A stretch of DNA of 35,419 nt, from contig CAZOMV010000058.1 in assembly GCA_964580995.1 (NCBI GenBank), positions 1 through 35,419 on the forward strand, written 5' to 3'. Origin of the DNA: JAKJEP01 sp964580995. Its GTDB lineage: Bacteria; Planctomycetota; Phycisphaerae; Sedimentisphaerales; SM23-30. This document shows positions 23,579 through 32,282 of this stretch, piece after piece. Numbering within the stretch: position 1 is the stretch's first letter; every line of letters begins with the position of its first letter. The notes beneath the pieces were generated by a model. It had not been told where the DNA came from, did not search any database, and was given only the letters and a program-made list of their open reading frames with translations. Both the position numbers and the translations under genes were made by a program.

Positions 23579-25885
23579 TTAAACCGACTCTGGCGAAGGG
23601 TTGGCATTTGAAATGCTTTGACATAGATCAGCCAGTTCGCGTAATTTGTTTTCGGTTTGCTTCATTTCATTCCGAAGCAAGAGATGTTCCAGTTCCGCCG
23701 CTTTTTTCGTTATGTCCGTAAAGCCTACGTTGTCACTGTTGTTTTTCAGCGTTTTCACTAAAGAGGTTAACTGTTCCACCTCGGTTTTTGCCGCCGCCGC
23801 GATGATTTCGCGCAACTGGAGGGGTAGTTCCTGCAGAAATTGATCCGCCAGGAAGCGTAAATTTGTATCACTGGTCAAATTCGGTTGCATATTGTTTTTT
23901 GATTGACCCGCCGGGGGAGAGTGAGCTGGCAAATATTGCCGTAAAACTTCAATTAACTGTTGTCGATCAATCGGTTTGGTCATATACCCATTGCAGCCGC
24001 AAGCCAGGCATTTTTCCTTGTCCTGCATCATGGCATGAGCGGTCAGGGCGATGATAGGAGTCGTTTCGCCGCGTGCCCGCAAGGCTTGTGTGGCATCATA
24101 CCCGTTCATTACCGGCATCTGCATATCCATGAGGATCAGATCAAACTTGTGCGTGGAGATGGTTTCCATGGCTTTACGCCCATTATCCACCACGGCAACC
24201 GCTAATCCCATTTTATGGAGAACGGCTTCAATTAATTTCTGATTTGACTGGTTGTCTTCTACCACGAGAATATGACCATTCAGGGTTACGTTCTGGTTGT
24301 GCGTTGGATTCCGGGTATATTCCGCAATTTTTTTCTCTCCCAGAAGAGGCTGCGAATTGACATCCAGGCCGGCGGGGATGAACAGGGAAAACACGGATCC
24401 TTTTTCCGGTTCGCTTTTTACGCTCAGTCGGCCGCCCATAATTTCGGCCAGACGTTTGGTAATCGATAAGCCCAGCCCCGTGCCGCCATATTTACGGGTG
24501 GTGCTGGCATCGGCTTGCGTGAAGGATTGGAAAATAACCTCCAGTTTATCCGCGGGAATTCCGATGCCGGAATCTTCCACATCGAAGCGCATGTATGGGA
24601 TATTATCCTGGGTTTCCTGGGAAACGATGATATGAACATGTCCCTGTGATGTGAATTTGATGGCATTATTGACCAGGTTGGTCAGGCATTGGTTGACCCG
24701 TACCGGATCCGTTCGAATTACGGCGGGCAGTTTGGTTCGATGTAAGATTCGGAAGTCCAGTCCTTTTTGCAGGGCCGCCGGCCGCAGGAGAGAATCGCTG
24801 CTGGTGAGGATCTTTTCCAGCGAATATTCGACTTTCTCCACATCCAGTTTCCCCGCTTCGATTTTGGAAAAGTCCAGGATGTCATTAATCAGGCCGAGCA
24901 GATGTGCCCCGGAATTTTTGATGGTATCGACATACTCCATCTGCTGCAAAGACAAATTTTCTCCGGCAAGCATATCGCTGAAGCCGATAATCGCATTCAT
25001 GGGAGTGCGGATTTCATGGCTCATGTTTGCCAGAAAATCGCTCTTGGCCTTGTTGGCGGCGGTTGCCTGTTCCGCTAACCGATTGGCTTCCAGGATAGCC
25101 GCCTGGAGCTGGGCGTTTGCCTTTTCGGTCTCTAAACTTGCCGATTCGGCCTGTTTGCGGGAAGCGACCAGTTCGCTTACATCAATGACATTCAGCAGCA
25201 CGCCATCATAGAGGCCGTCGCGATAGATCGGCTGCATACGAAGGATTAATTCTGCACCGCCTAAGGGACGCTGAACAATATAGGGTGAGGAATCGGTTTT
25301 TTGGCGAAATTGCGCAACCTGCGCCATGACATTTTCCAGAATATTTCCGGTATGAAGTTCTTCCAGTTTTTTGCCTATAATCCAATCCCGATCCTTGTGG
25401 ACAAACCGGCAGAAATAGGAGTTTGCCTCCACGATCCGGTTTTCGGAATCGGCAAATACCACCCCTTCTTCCATGCCGGAGATCATGGCGGAAAGCTTGG
25501 CGGTTTCGGCGGCGATGCGGGCCTCGGCCTGTTTTTGTTTTCTGATATCGATAAAGCTTTCAATGAATAAAGGATGATCGCCGGATTGTATGGTTGCCAC
25601 ACTTTTGAGGATGGGAATACTCTTGCCATTTGCGGTGATCAGTTTTCGTTCGGATAAGTCCACCGTTTGTTTCATATCGATAATCGGACATTTGTCTCTA
25701 TTCGCCGGACATACGAATCCGTGACATGTTTTGCCAATAATTTTTTCTTTAGGCAAACCGACCATTTCCGCACATTTGCTATTTACATCCATGATTATGC
25801 GGGTGGCGGGGTCCACCACGAAAACTCCGGCCAACAGAGAATCCAGAATTTTTGCCAGATGATCTTCCGTGTTTTTAGATAACAT
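23579..25885 (-). CDS. PAS-PAS hybrid histidine kinase with receiver and degenerate Hpt-like tail
   Basis: 768 residues. The first PAS domain (about 8-115) carries three cysteines in TCHGFVCPANRDKCP (Cys54, 59, 66), a motif seen in a class of redox or metal-linked PAS domains. The second PAS is at about 130-240. A coiled coil leads to HisKA with His290 (MSHEIRTPMNAIIGFSDML). The HATPase has Asn-box LVNNAIKF, DSGIGIP and GGTGLGLSI. The receiver (about 538-655) has phospho-Asp587 (LILMDMQMPVMNGYD) and Lys637. The C-terminal helical region (about 675-755) resembles an Hpt domain, but where AHxLKG is expected it reads VKTLKN, so Lys711 replaces the phospho-histidine. There is no membrane segment. 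Confidence 0.9.
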   Translation of the reverse strand: MLSKNTEDHLAKILDSLLAGVFVVDPATRIIMDVNSKCAEMVGLPKEKIIGKTCHGFVCPANRDKCPIIDMKQTVDLSERKLITANGKSIPILKSVATIQSGDHPLFIESFIDIRKQKQAEARIAAETAKLSAMISGMEEGVVFADSENRIVEANSYFCRFVHKDRDWIIGKKLEELHTGNILENVMAQVAQFRQKTDSSPYIVQRPLGGAELILRMQPIYRDGLYDGVLLNVIDVSELVASRKQAESASLETEKANAQLQAAILEANRLAEQATAANKAKSDFLANMSHEIRTPMNAIIGFSDMLAGENLSLQQMEYVDTIKNSGAHLLGLINDILDFSKIEAGKLDVEKVEYSLEKILTSSDSLLRPAALQKGLDFRILHRTKLPAVIRTDPVRVNQCLTNLVNNAIKFTSQGHVHIIVSQETQDNIPYMRFDVEDSGIGIPADKLEVIFQSFTQADASTTRKYGGTGLGLSITKRLAEIMGGRLSVKSEPEKGSVFSLFIPAGLDVNSQPLLGEKKIAEYTRNPTHNQNVTLNGHILVVEDNQSNQKLIEAVLHKMGLAVAVVDNGRKAMETISTHKFDLILMDMQMPVMNGYDATQALRARGETTPIIALTAHAMMQDKEKCLACGCNGYMTKPIDRQQLIEVLRQYLPAHSPPAGQSKNNMQPNLTSDTNLRFLADQFLQELPLQLREIIAAAAKTEVEQLTSLVKTLKNNSDNVGFTDITKKAAELEHLLLRNEMKQTENKLRELADLCQSISNANPSPESV

Positions 25886-26043
25886 GACACATCTTTCGGT
25901 AGCAGTGAGCCGACAGGTTGTAGATAATAAAGATAAATCCTTTTTCTATTCGCTATAACCGCAAAACCAATATTATAAAAGCCTATGCAGTTGCAGCAAT
26001 GCCTGCTTTTTTATCGGTTGATTGCGAAAGGGACTTGTTCGAG

Positions 26044-26109
26044 AAAAACCGGGCAGAATCTATTTTGCCCGGTTTCCCCACTTCGATTCATCGAAGTGAA
26101 GAGAAACCG
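26044..26109 (-). promoter_or_regulatory. Attenuator-like terminator/antiterminator pair before the hybrid kinase
   Basis: Read on the minus strand, AAACCGGGCA (26075-26066) pairs with TGCCCGGTTT (26055-26046), followed by a run of T (26048-26044): a good terminator 158 bp before the kinase start. The first arm's GAAACCG (26076-26070) can instead pair with CGGTTTC (26109-26103), which encloses an 8-bp hairpin CACTTCGA/TCGAAGTG (26098-26079). The two pairings exclude each other. No promoter upstream was identified. Confidence 0.5.
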
Positions 26110-26268
26110 ATTATTATTTTATTGGCCGGTGTAAGTCTTTGTAAATAGGCAATATATAGATTCTTTATTGTTGGGGAAATTTCGGGATTAACCGGTTTCT
26201 GCCGGATCGAGACGCGTGATGCCGGAATATTTTCGGCAATCTGATGAAAGGGAATTACTTATAGGCCC

Positions 26269-26296
26269 TTGCGTTTGGGGGGCCATCCTCTATACT
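26269..26296 (+). promoter_or_regulatory. Sigma70-type promoter for the ABM gene
   Basis: TTGCGT (26269-26274) and TATACT (26291-26296) with a 16-bp spacer, 40 bp before ATG 26336. AAGGAG at 26323-26328 is the ribosome site. Confidence 0.55.
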
Positions 26297-26335
26297 GTGT
26301 TTGTAACAGGATAGAAACAGAAAAGGAGTTATTCA

Positions 26336-26635
26336 ATGGTACAAGAAAAAGTTACGGTGGTAGCACAGTTCAAGGCTAAAAAGGGTAAAGAGGAACAGGC
26401 TCGGCAGGTACTGATGTCTCTGGTGGCCCCGACGCGGGTGGAAGCGGGGTGTGTCGATTACGTTCTGCATCAGGATCCGAAAGACAAAACCCGTTTTCTG
26501 TTTTATGAGAACTGGACCAGCCAGGCAGCCCTGGATCAGCATATGAAGACTCCGCAACTCCAAAAGCTGGTTGCCGTGGTGGAAGAGTTATTTGCAGAGC
26601 CGATTGATGTGTCCAAGTGGGCGATCATCGGGTAA
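26336..26635 (+). CDS. ABM-domain protein (putative quinol monooxygenase)
   Basis: 99 residues forming one antibiotic-biosynthesis-monooxygenase (YgiN-like) domain, a dimeric alpha-beta barrel. Typical segments are VTVVAQFKAKKGKEEQARQVLMSLVAPTRVEAGCVDYVLHQD, split between strand 1, helix 1 and strand 2, then FLFYENWTSQAALDQHMKT. The domain oxidises quinols or similar aromatics without a cofactor in some members; others are only binding proteins. It stands 24 bp before the triple-hydrolase gene and shares its promoter. Confidence 0.88.
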   Translation: MVQEKVTVVAQFKAKKGKEEQARQVLMSLVAPTRVEAGCVDYVLHQDPKDKTRFLFYENWTSQAALDQHMKTPQLQKLVAVVEELFAEPIDVSKWAIIG

Positions 26636-26659
26636 CGATTCACAACAGGAGCAGCAGGT

Positions 26660-29245
26660 ATGCAGGATACGAAAATGTATTTTCGTAGGGTAAATATTTT
26701 ATGGCTGGGATGGTTCTTTGCGGGGCTTGGTTTCGCCCAGGCGGAAACCGCCCAGGTATCCGATGCCGGCGAAGCGATTCGGGTGGCGTGTATCGGGGAT
26801 AGTATTACCTATGGGGCCAAGATTGAGGACCGGAAACAGAGTTGCTATCCTGCGCAACTGGACAGAATGCTGGGAGAAGGCTGGGAGGTACGAAACTTCG
26901 GCGTCAGCGGGCGCACGATGCTACATAGGGGGGATTACCCGTATCGGAACGAACCGGCTTTTGAGGAGGCGCTGGCGTTTAGGCCGCAGGTGGTGATTAT
27001 CAAGCTGGGGACCAATGATACCAAACCACAAAACTGGAAATATAAAGATGAGTTTCTGAACGATTATAAACAAATGATCGGGGATTTTTCCCGTTTGGCG
27101 TCCCAGCCAAAGATATACGCGTGTTATCCGGTCCCCTGCTATCCCGGCCAATGGGGGATTACGGATAAAGTGATCCGGGAGGAACTCATTCCCTTAATCG
27201 ACCAGGCGGCCCGGGAAACCGGGATTCCGATTATTGATTTATATACGGCTCTCAACGGCAAGCCGGAGATGTTTCCGGATCAGGTTCATCCCAACGCCGC
27301 CGGGGCTGGGTTGATGGCTAAAACGATCTGCGAGATTCTCACGGGTACAAAGCCGGTCTTGCCGGTGGCGGAAGAACCGTTTCCGGGAACCAAAACCAAC
27401 TGGTTTGGCTTTGCTACATATGATTTTACTTTGAAAGACTATGCTTGTTGTGTAGTTACCCCCATCGTCACCGCGGCGGGCAAGCCCTGGATCTGGCGGG
27501 CACGTTTTTTCGGGCACGAACCGCAGACGGATATAGCCCTGCTGGAGAGGGGATTTCATCTGGTATATGCAGATGTGGCGGGCCTTTTTGGCTCCCCCGC
27601 GGCGGTGGAACGCTGGAATCACTTCTATCGTTTTCTGGTCGAAGAGCATGGCTTTGCTCCCAAGGCAGTCCTGGAAGGCATGAGCCGGGGCGGGCTGATT
27701 GTTTACAACTGGGCCTCTGCCAATCCGGACAAGGTGGCCTGTATTTATGCCGATGCCCCGGTCTGTGATTTCAAAAGCTGGCCCGGCGGGAAGGGGAAAA
27801 GTGCCGGCAGTCCCGCCGACTGGCAGCAGTGCCTGCAGGCGTATGGCCTGACGGAAGAGCAGGCGATGGCGTACCGGCATAATCCCATCGATAATCTGGC
27901 TCCCCTGACGCAGGCGGGGATTCCGCTGCTGCATGTCTGCGGGGAGGCGGACGAAGTGGTGCCGATGGAGGAGAATACCCGTATTCTGGAGAAACGGTAT
28001 CAGGAGTTGGGCGGGGCCATCACGGTTATTTCCAAACCGGGGATCGGCCATCATCCGCACAGTTTGCAGGATCCCCTGCCTATTGTGGACTTTATTCTGC
28101 TCCATACCCTTGGACAGGAGAGGAAAATTGAGGCCGCCTATCATATTCGAAGCGGACTACCGAATTCGCGGATTCGCTTTGAAAGTGATAAAATGGGCCG
28201 GGTGGCGTTTATGGGCGGTTCGATTACCGAAGCCGAAGGGTATCGTCCCCTGATCTGTCAGACCCTTCAGCAGCGGTTTCCAGAGACAAAATTTGATTTT
28301 ATCAATGCCGGGATTGCCTCCACCGACTCGACGTTGGGTGCTTTCCGCCTGCACAGTGACGTTTTGAGCAAGGGGTGGATTGATCTGTTTTTTATCGAAT
28401 TTGCGGTGAACGATTCCGGCAATGGCCGTAGTGAAACGGACGGTATCCGCGGTATGGAGGGCATCATTCGCCAGGTGCGGGACTATAATCCGACGATGGA
28501 TGTCGTTGTGCTGTATTTCTATGATCCGGCCAAACGCCAGGCCATCAGCCAGGGGAAAACTCCTTCGGAAATAATCGCCCATGAAAAAGTAATGCAGCAT
28601 TATGGCATTACCAGTATCGACCTGGCCAAAGAAGTAACTGACCGGATGAACGCCGGCGAGTTTGAGCAGGCCCAGTTTTCCGGTGATGGTGTCCACCCGG
28701 CTCCCCTGGGCTGCCAGATCTATGCCGGTGCGGTGGGGCGTATGCTGGATATGGTCTGGGGAAATCCTCTGCCGGCTGAATTCCCCATACGAAATCATTC
28801 CATGCCTGCTCCCCTGGATCCATTGAATTACAGCCGGGGGCGGTTTGTCGATTTGAAGGAGGCGGAGCTGGTCAGCGGCTGGGAGTATGTTCCATCCTGG
28901 AACGCCAGCGAAGGCCAAACCCGCAGCCAGTTTGTCAATGTTCCCGCCCTGGAGGCCAGAGAACCCGGCGCGACCTTGAAACTCAAATTTAACGGTACCG
29001 CCATCGGCCTGTTGGAGGTGGCGGGGCCGGATGTGGGGATTATTGAATTCAGTATCGACGGCCAGCCGTTTCAAAAACTGGACCAGTTCACCCTGTGGAG
29101 CGATTTTCTGCATATTCCCTGGGCTTATATGCTGGCGGCGGATTTGCCGACCGGTGACCATGAAATCACCATCCGCACCACCGATCAAAAGAACGAAAAA
29201 AGCAAAGGTTTTGCCGCCCGCATCGAGCAATTTCTGGTGAACTAA
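26660..29245 (+). CDS. Exported triple-domain hydrolase: SGNH esterase, alpha/beta hydrolase, second SGNH esterase
   Basis: 861 residues with a signal peptide (1 to about 28). Domain 1 (40-230) is an SGNH/GDSL esterase: GDSIT (Ser48), GTND (Asn119) and DQVHP (Asp207, His210). Domain 2 (245-485) is an alpha/beta hydrolase of the prolyl-oligopeptidase/acetyl-xylan-esterase type: nucleophile elbow GMSRGG (Ser342), GEADEVVP (Asp431), GIGHH (His464). Domain 3 (490-700) is a second SGNH esterase: GGSIT (Ser521), AVND (Asn584) and GDGVHP (Asp676, His679). A C-terminal beta-sandwich (about 735-861) may bind carbohydrate. All three catalytic sets look intact. The likely role is removal of acetyl or other ester groups from a complex polysaccharide. 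It lies 24 bp after the ABM gene and 65 bp before the GH43-like gene. Confidence 0.88.
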   Translation: MQDTKMYFRRVNILWLGWFFAGLGFAQAETAQVSDAGEAIRVACIGDSITYGAKIEDRKQSCYPAQLDRMLGEGWEVRNFGVSGRTMLHRGDYPYRNEPAFEEALAFRPQVVIIKLGTNDTKPQNWKYKDEFLNDYKQMIGDFSRLASQPKIYACYPVPCYPGQWGITDKVIREELIPLIDQAARETGIPIIDLYTALNGKPEMFPDQVHPNAAGAGLMAKTICEILTGTKPVLPVAEEPFPGTKTNWFGFATYDFTLKDYACCVVTPIVTAAGKPWIWRARFFGHEPQTDIALLERGFHLVYADVAGLFGSPAAVERWNHFYRFLVEEHGFAPKAVLEGMSRGGLIVYNWASANPDKVACIYADAPVCDFKSWPGGKGKSAGSPADWQQCLQAYGLTEEQAMAYRHNPIDNLAPLTQAGIPLLHVCGEADEVVPMEENTRILEKRYQELGGAITVISKPGIGHHPHSLQDPLPIVDFILLHTLGQERKIEAAYHIRSGLPNSRIRFESDKMGRVAFMGGSITEAEGYRPLICQTLQQRFPETKFDFINAGIASTDSTLGAFRLHSDVLSKGWIDLFFIEFAVNDSGNGRSETDGIRGMEGIIRQVRDYNPTMDVVVLYFYDPAKRQAISQGKTPSEIIAHEKVMQHYGITSIDLAKEVTDRMNAGEFEQAQFSGDGVHPAPLGCQIYAGAVGRMLDMVWGNPLPAEFPIRNHSMPAPLDPLNYSRGRFVDLKEAELVSGWEYVPSWNASEGQTRSQFVNVPALEAREPGATLKLKFNGTAIGLLEVAGPDVGIIEFSIDGQPFQKLDQFTLWSDFLHIPWAYMLAADLPTGDHEITIRTTDQKNEKSKGFAARIEQFLVN

Positions 29246-29310
29246 AGTATTTCAATTTGACTTACGCGGTTATTATTCAAATGGGATTTTAATTAAAGGA
29301 GCGGCTGCGA

Positions 29311-31299
29311 ATGTGGCAAAAAGTATCAATTATCGTGTTGATGGTAGCGATGAGTTGTGCAGGCGGATTTGGCAGCGAGTGCGTGGATTATGCATTATCC
29401 AGGCATTGCGACACATGGACGCATCACCCCATTTTTGGTGATGCATCGTTCGATGCTTTTGAGCGCCTGCCCGGTAATCCCGTCTGCCGCGGTACGGATG
29501 AGTATCGATGGCCTGTTAATGGATCCTTGTTTCGAGATCCGGTCAGTCACGATTGGTTTTTGTATGTCGGGTGGTATCAGGATGGTTATTACCTTGGCAA
29601 TGAGTTGAGAAGCCACTGTATGGTATATCGTTCAAAAGACCAAGGGCGAACGTGGCTGGAGATAGGAGAGCCGCTTGCAGGTATTGGCACACACCTGTTT
29701 GCGGGTGAAATTTCACCCTTGTGGGATGCTCCGGACGTGGCGGTCTGCTATCGCGACGGCCGTTATCACATGAGTTTTGACTGGTGTACGAAAGGCACCA
29801 CCTGGGAGAATATTTTATCTAAGAATGATCCGAAGGTGAATTCCGGGGCCGCGTATGCAGTGGCGGATGCCCCGGAAGGTCCATTCAATCCGGTTATGGC
29901 GATTTCCAACAATCGTGAGGCCTCGGTTTTATATGGAAAATTTAATCGCTATTATGGTTCCACTCTTTTGCCACGCGGTAATGATTGGATTGTCCTGACG
30001 CTGGTGGATTCGCGTCAGTACTTCGGCTGGGGTCTGGTTGGGCAAACGGCACCCAAGCCGGATGGTCCCTGGACGTCGCCCAAGCTGGTGCTTCATCCGC
30101 AACTGGACCGTTATTTTCCACCCTTGCTCGAATACTTTCCCGCCTTCCTACACGAGGGGTATATTTATTCCCCCGCCACATCCGTAGCCGGTAACCGTAA
30201 TTATCAAGCGATTTTTCGTGCGCCCATGGAACAAGCGATGGATTCGGAGGCATGGGAACTGTACCAAGCGGGTTCCCTGTGGCACGCGGATCCCATCGAA
30301 TCGGAATACGAAGGTATTTGGGGGCAAACTTTTTCGGGATTTATCGATGACGACGGCATATTCAACGTTATGTTCCCTTCGCGCGATGCTGACAATCGGG
30401 GCACGATCCATTTAGCCCGGCGGCCCTGGAATAAGCCCCTTCGTGAACGTGGTTTTGTGGTGAGCGGACATGTTGCGCCCGGTATGGCGGTGCTTCGACA
30501 CGATACCTTGCTCAGACAGCTTGTTGTAAGTTTGAAAGTCCACGGTACGGTATTAATCCTCTGGAACCATCAAGGCCCTTTCGGTGCCGACAAACCCAAT
30601 GCGGGTTGCGGATTGCATCCTTTGATGCGCAGTCGGTTCAACGCCTTACAGATTACAAAAGATACGTGGGCATTAATTCGCTATGACAACAATGGGAAGC
30701 AATCTAAAATAGCTGACGGGAAAATGACCGAATCCACGCAATATAAAGTTGATATTCGGATAAATGATAGACTACTGCAATTGATGTTGAATGATAAGAT
30801 TTGTTGGGAGGGGCCGTTTGAGTCGGGAAAGGGACGAATCGGTGTCTGGACCGAACCGCGCAGCCACGCCGCCGTAGAATCGTTTGTAGTTGATGGTACG
30901 GTGGAGGAAACCGCCATGGCTTTCCTCCATACCGAAGCGATCCTGGGTGCGGCCCAGAGTATGGAAGACTGGCAGAAAGTCGAAAGCCCGGCCTTTCGTT
31001 ATGGTGAAGGAGTGGTGTCGAAGTCCGCCGAGGTGGAAGTAAAATGGAATTTTATCGGCACAGGATTTGCACTTTGGGCACCGACCGGTCCCGATTATGG
31101 GCGGGGTGAGCTATGGCTCAATGGTGATCGATTGGCCGAGATAAATTTTAATAACAAACAGCCATCGAACTCCTGCGTGATATACGAGAAACACGATTTA
31201 CCCGTGGGAGGTTACGGGCTCAAACTCAAGCGGCTTGAAGGTTACATACCGGTCGATGTGCTAGAGGCCTTTTCGGGGATACCGGCGGATGGAGTATAA
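29311..31299 (+). CDS. Secreted GH43/GH32-like beta-propeller glycoside hydrolase with C-terminal beta-sandwich domains
   Basis: 662 residues with AAGGAG upstream and a signal peptide (1 to about 22). Residues about 35-385 have the pattern of a five-bladed propeller of the GH43/GH32/GH117 type: SLFRDP (Asp76, candidate base), SPLWDAPDV (Asp142, like the WAPD element) and a candidate acid among Glu330/332/334 (IESEYEGIWGQTFSGF). A middle beta-sandwich follows (about 395-540, with GKGRIGVWTEPRSHAAVESF), then a third domain (about 555-655). The substrate cannot be named. The last seven codons overlap, in another frame, an IS3-type transposase remnant, so the natural C-terminus may have been altered. 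Confidence 0.75.
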   Translation: MWQKVSIIVLMVAMSCAGGFGSECVDYALSRHCDTWTHHPIFGDASFDAFERLPGNPVCRGTDEYRWPVNGSLFRDPVSHDWFLYVGWYQDGYYLGNELRSHCMVYRSKDQGRTWLEIGEPLAGIGTHLFAGEISPLWDAPDVAVCYRDGRYHMSFDWCTKGTTWENILSKNDPKVNSGAAYAVADAPEGPFNPVMAISNNREASVLYGKFNRYYGSTLLPRGNDWIVLTLVDSRQYFGWGLVGQTAPKPDGPWTSPKLVLHPQLDRYFPPLLEYFPAFLHEGYIYSPATSVAGNRNYQAIFRAPMEQAMDSEAWELYQAGSLWHADPIESEYEGIWGQTFSGFIDDDGIFNVMFPSRDADNRGTIHLARRPWNKPLRERGFVVSGHVAPGMAVLRHDTLLRQLVVSLKVHGTVLILWNHQGPFGADKPNAGCGLHPLMRSRFNALQITKDTWALIRYDNNGKQSKIADGKMTESTQYKVDIRINDRLLQLMLNDKICWEGPFESGKGRIGVWTEPRSHAAVESFVVDGTVEETAMAFLHTEAILGAAQSMEDWQKVESPAFRYGEGVVSKSAEVEVKWNFIGTGFALWAPTGPDYGRGELWLNGDRLAEINFNNKQPSNSCVIYEKHDLPVGGYGLKLKRLEGYIPVDVLEAFSGIPADGV

Positions 31300-31420
31300 T
31301 AATCACGGGCCGCATAGCGACCTGGGCTATCAGACCCCCGCCGCTCTTGCGGCCTTGTGTATCGCTTCCGCTACAGCCCTACACGAAAGGAAAAGCGGAT
31401 CTCTCTCTAATGGAAGGTAG
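31292..31420 (+). mobile_element. IS3-family transposase remnant (C-terminal end)
   Basis: The frame from 31292 to TAG 31418-31420 reads EYNNHGPHSDLGYQTPAALAA..., which matches the integrase-core end of IS3-family transposases (YNxxRPHSxLGYxTPAEFA). Similarity may start slightly earlier, at YRRM (about 31280). It has no start codon and no other part of the element is present; inverted repeats were not identified. It lies between the GH43-like gene and the nitrilase gene. Confidence 0.8.
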
Positions 31421-31431
31421 TACATAAATAT

Positions 31432-32280
31432 ATGGCTAATGGAAAATTGAAAATCGCGACCTGCCAGTTTGCGGTTGGTGCTTCGATCAGGCGGAATTCG
31501 GGGATGATCCGCAAATTGATGCAGCAGGCCAAACGCGGGCGGGCGGATATTGTTCATTTTTCGGAATGTGCCCTGAGCGGCTATGCGGGCGCGGACATCG
31601 AATCTACCAACACTATCGATTGGGAGCTTTTGCGGCAGGAAACGGAACTAATTCTGGCACTGGCGAAGAAATGGAAGCTTTGGGTGGTGCTGGGCAGCAC
31701 CCACCGGCTGGCCGGGGCGCACAAGCCGCACAACTGTCTCTATCTGATCAGCCCCGGCGGCGAGATAGTCGATCGTTACGATAAGCGGTTCTGTATGGAA
31801 CGCGACATGGCCCATTATTCACCGGGCGATCACTTTGTGTTTTTTACCCTCAAGGGCGTGAAATGTTCGCTGTTGATCTGCTTCGATGTGCGTTTTCCTG
31901 AATTATACCGGGAATTGCGAAAACAGAAGGTGGACTGTATTTTTCAGTCATTTCATAATGCGCGGCAGCCGGGCCGGACCATTCATACCGACATCATGCG
32001 GCAATCCATGCAGTGCCGGGCCGCCACCGATTATTTCTGGGTGAGCATGGCCAATTCCAGCGCCTGGTACAGCGCCTACCCTTCCTGCTTCATCCAGCCG
32101 GACGGGAAAATCATTCAGCAGTTGAAATTCCACCAGCCCGGCATCATGTTCAATACCGTGGATTTACGCCAGACCTTTTATGATCCCATGGCCCCGTACC
32201 GCAGGCTGGCGATGAGCGGGCGGATCAGCAACGGACCGCAACTCCGCGATCCCCGCTCCCGGAACAGGACAATCCTATAG
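31432..32280 (+). CDS. Carbon-nitrogen hydrolase (nitrilase superfamily amidohydrolase)
   Basis: 282 residues. The Glu-Lys-Cys triad is complete: Glu45 (FSECALSGY), Lys118 (RYDKRF) and Cys150 (LLICFDVRFPELYR). The fold begins KIATCQFAV and includes NCLYLISPGGEIVDRYDK, typical of the family. It hydrolyses an amide or carbamoyl C-N bond; the substrate could be a carbamoyl or amide derivative, but this is not determined by sequence. It starts after the transposase remnant with GGAAGG 14 bp upstream. Its stop is only 2 bp from the end of the convergent glycoside hydrolase gene. Confidence 0.92.
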   Translation: MANGKLKIATCQFAVGASIRRNSGMIRKLMQQAKRGRADIVHFSECALSGYAGADIESTNTIDWELLRQETELILALAKKWKLWVVLGSTHRLAGAHKPHNCLYLISPGGEIVDRYDKRFCMERDMAHYSPGDHFVFFTLKGVKCSLLICFDVRFPELYRELRKQKVDCIFQSFHNARQPGRTIHTDIMRQSMQCRAATDYFWVSMANSSAWYSAYPSCFIQPDGKIIQQLKFHQPGIMFNTVDLRQTFYDPMAPYRRLAMSGRISNGPQLRDPRSRNRTIL

Positions 32281-32282
32281 TC

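Larger units (their letters stand above)
25886..26335. other. Divergent intergenic region with alternative hairpins
   Basis: 450 bp between the hybrid kinase (minus) and the ABM gene (plus). It contains the attenuator-like structure at 26044-26109 and the plus-strand promoter at 26269-26296. No RNA gene of a known class was recognised. Confidence 0.6.

Noticed and set aside
28157..29230. 357-codon minus-strand frame opposite the triple hydrolase
   Set aside because: Shadow of a gene with three catalytic domains; no recognisable family.
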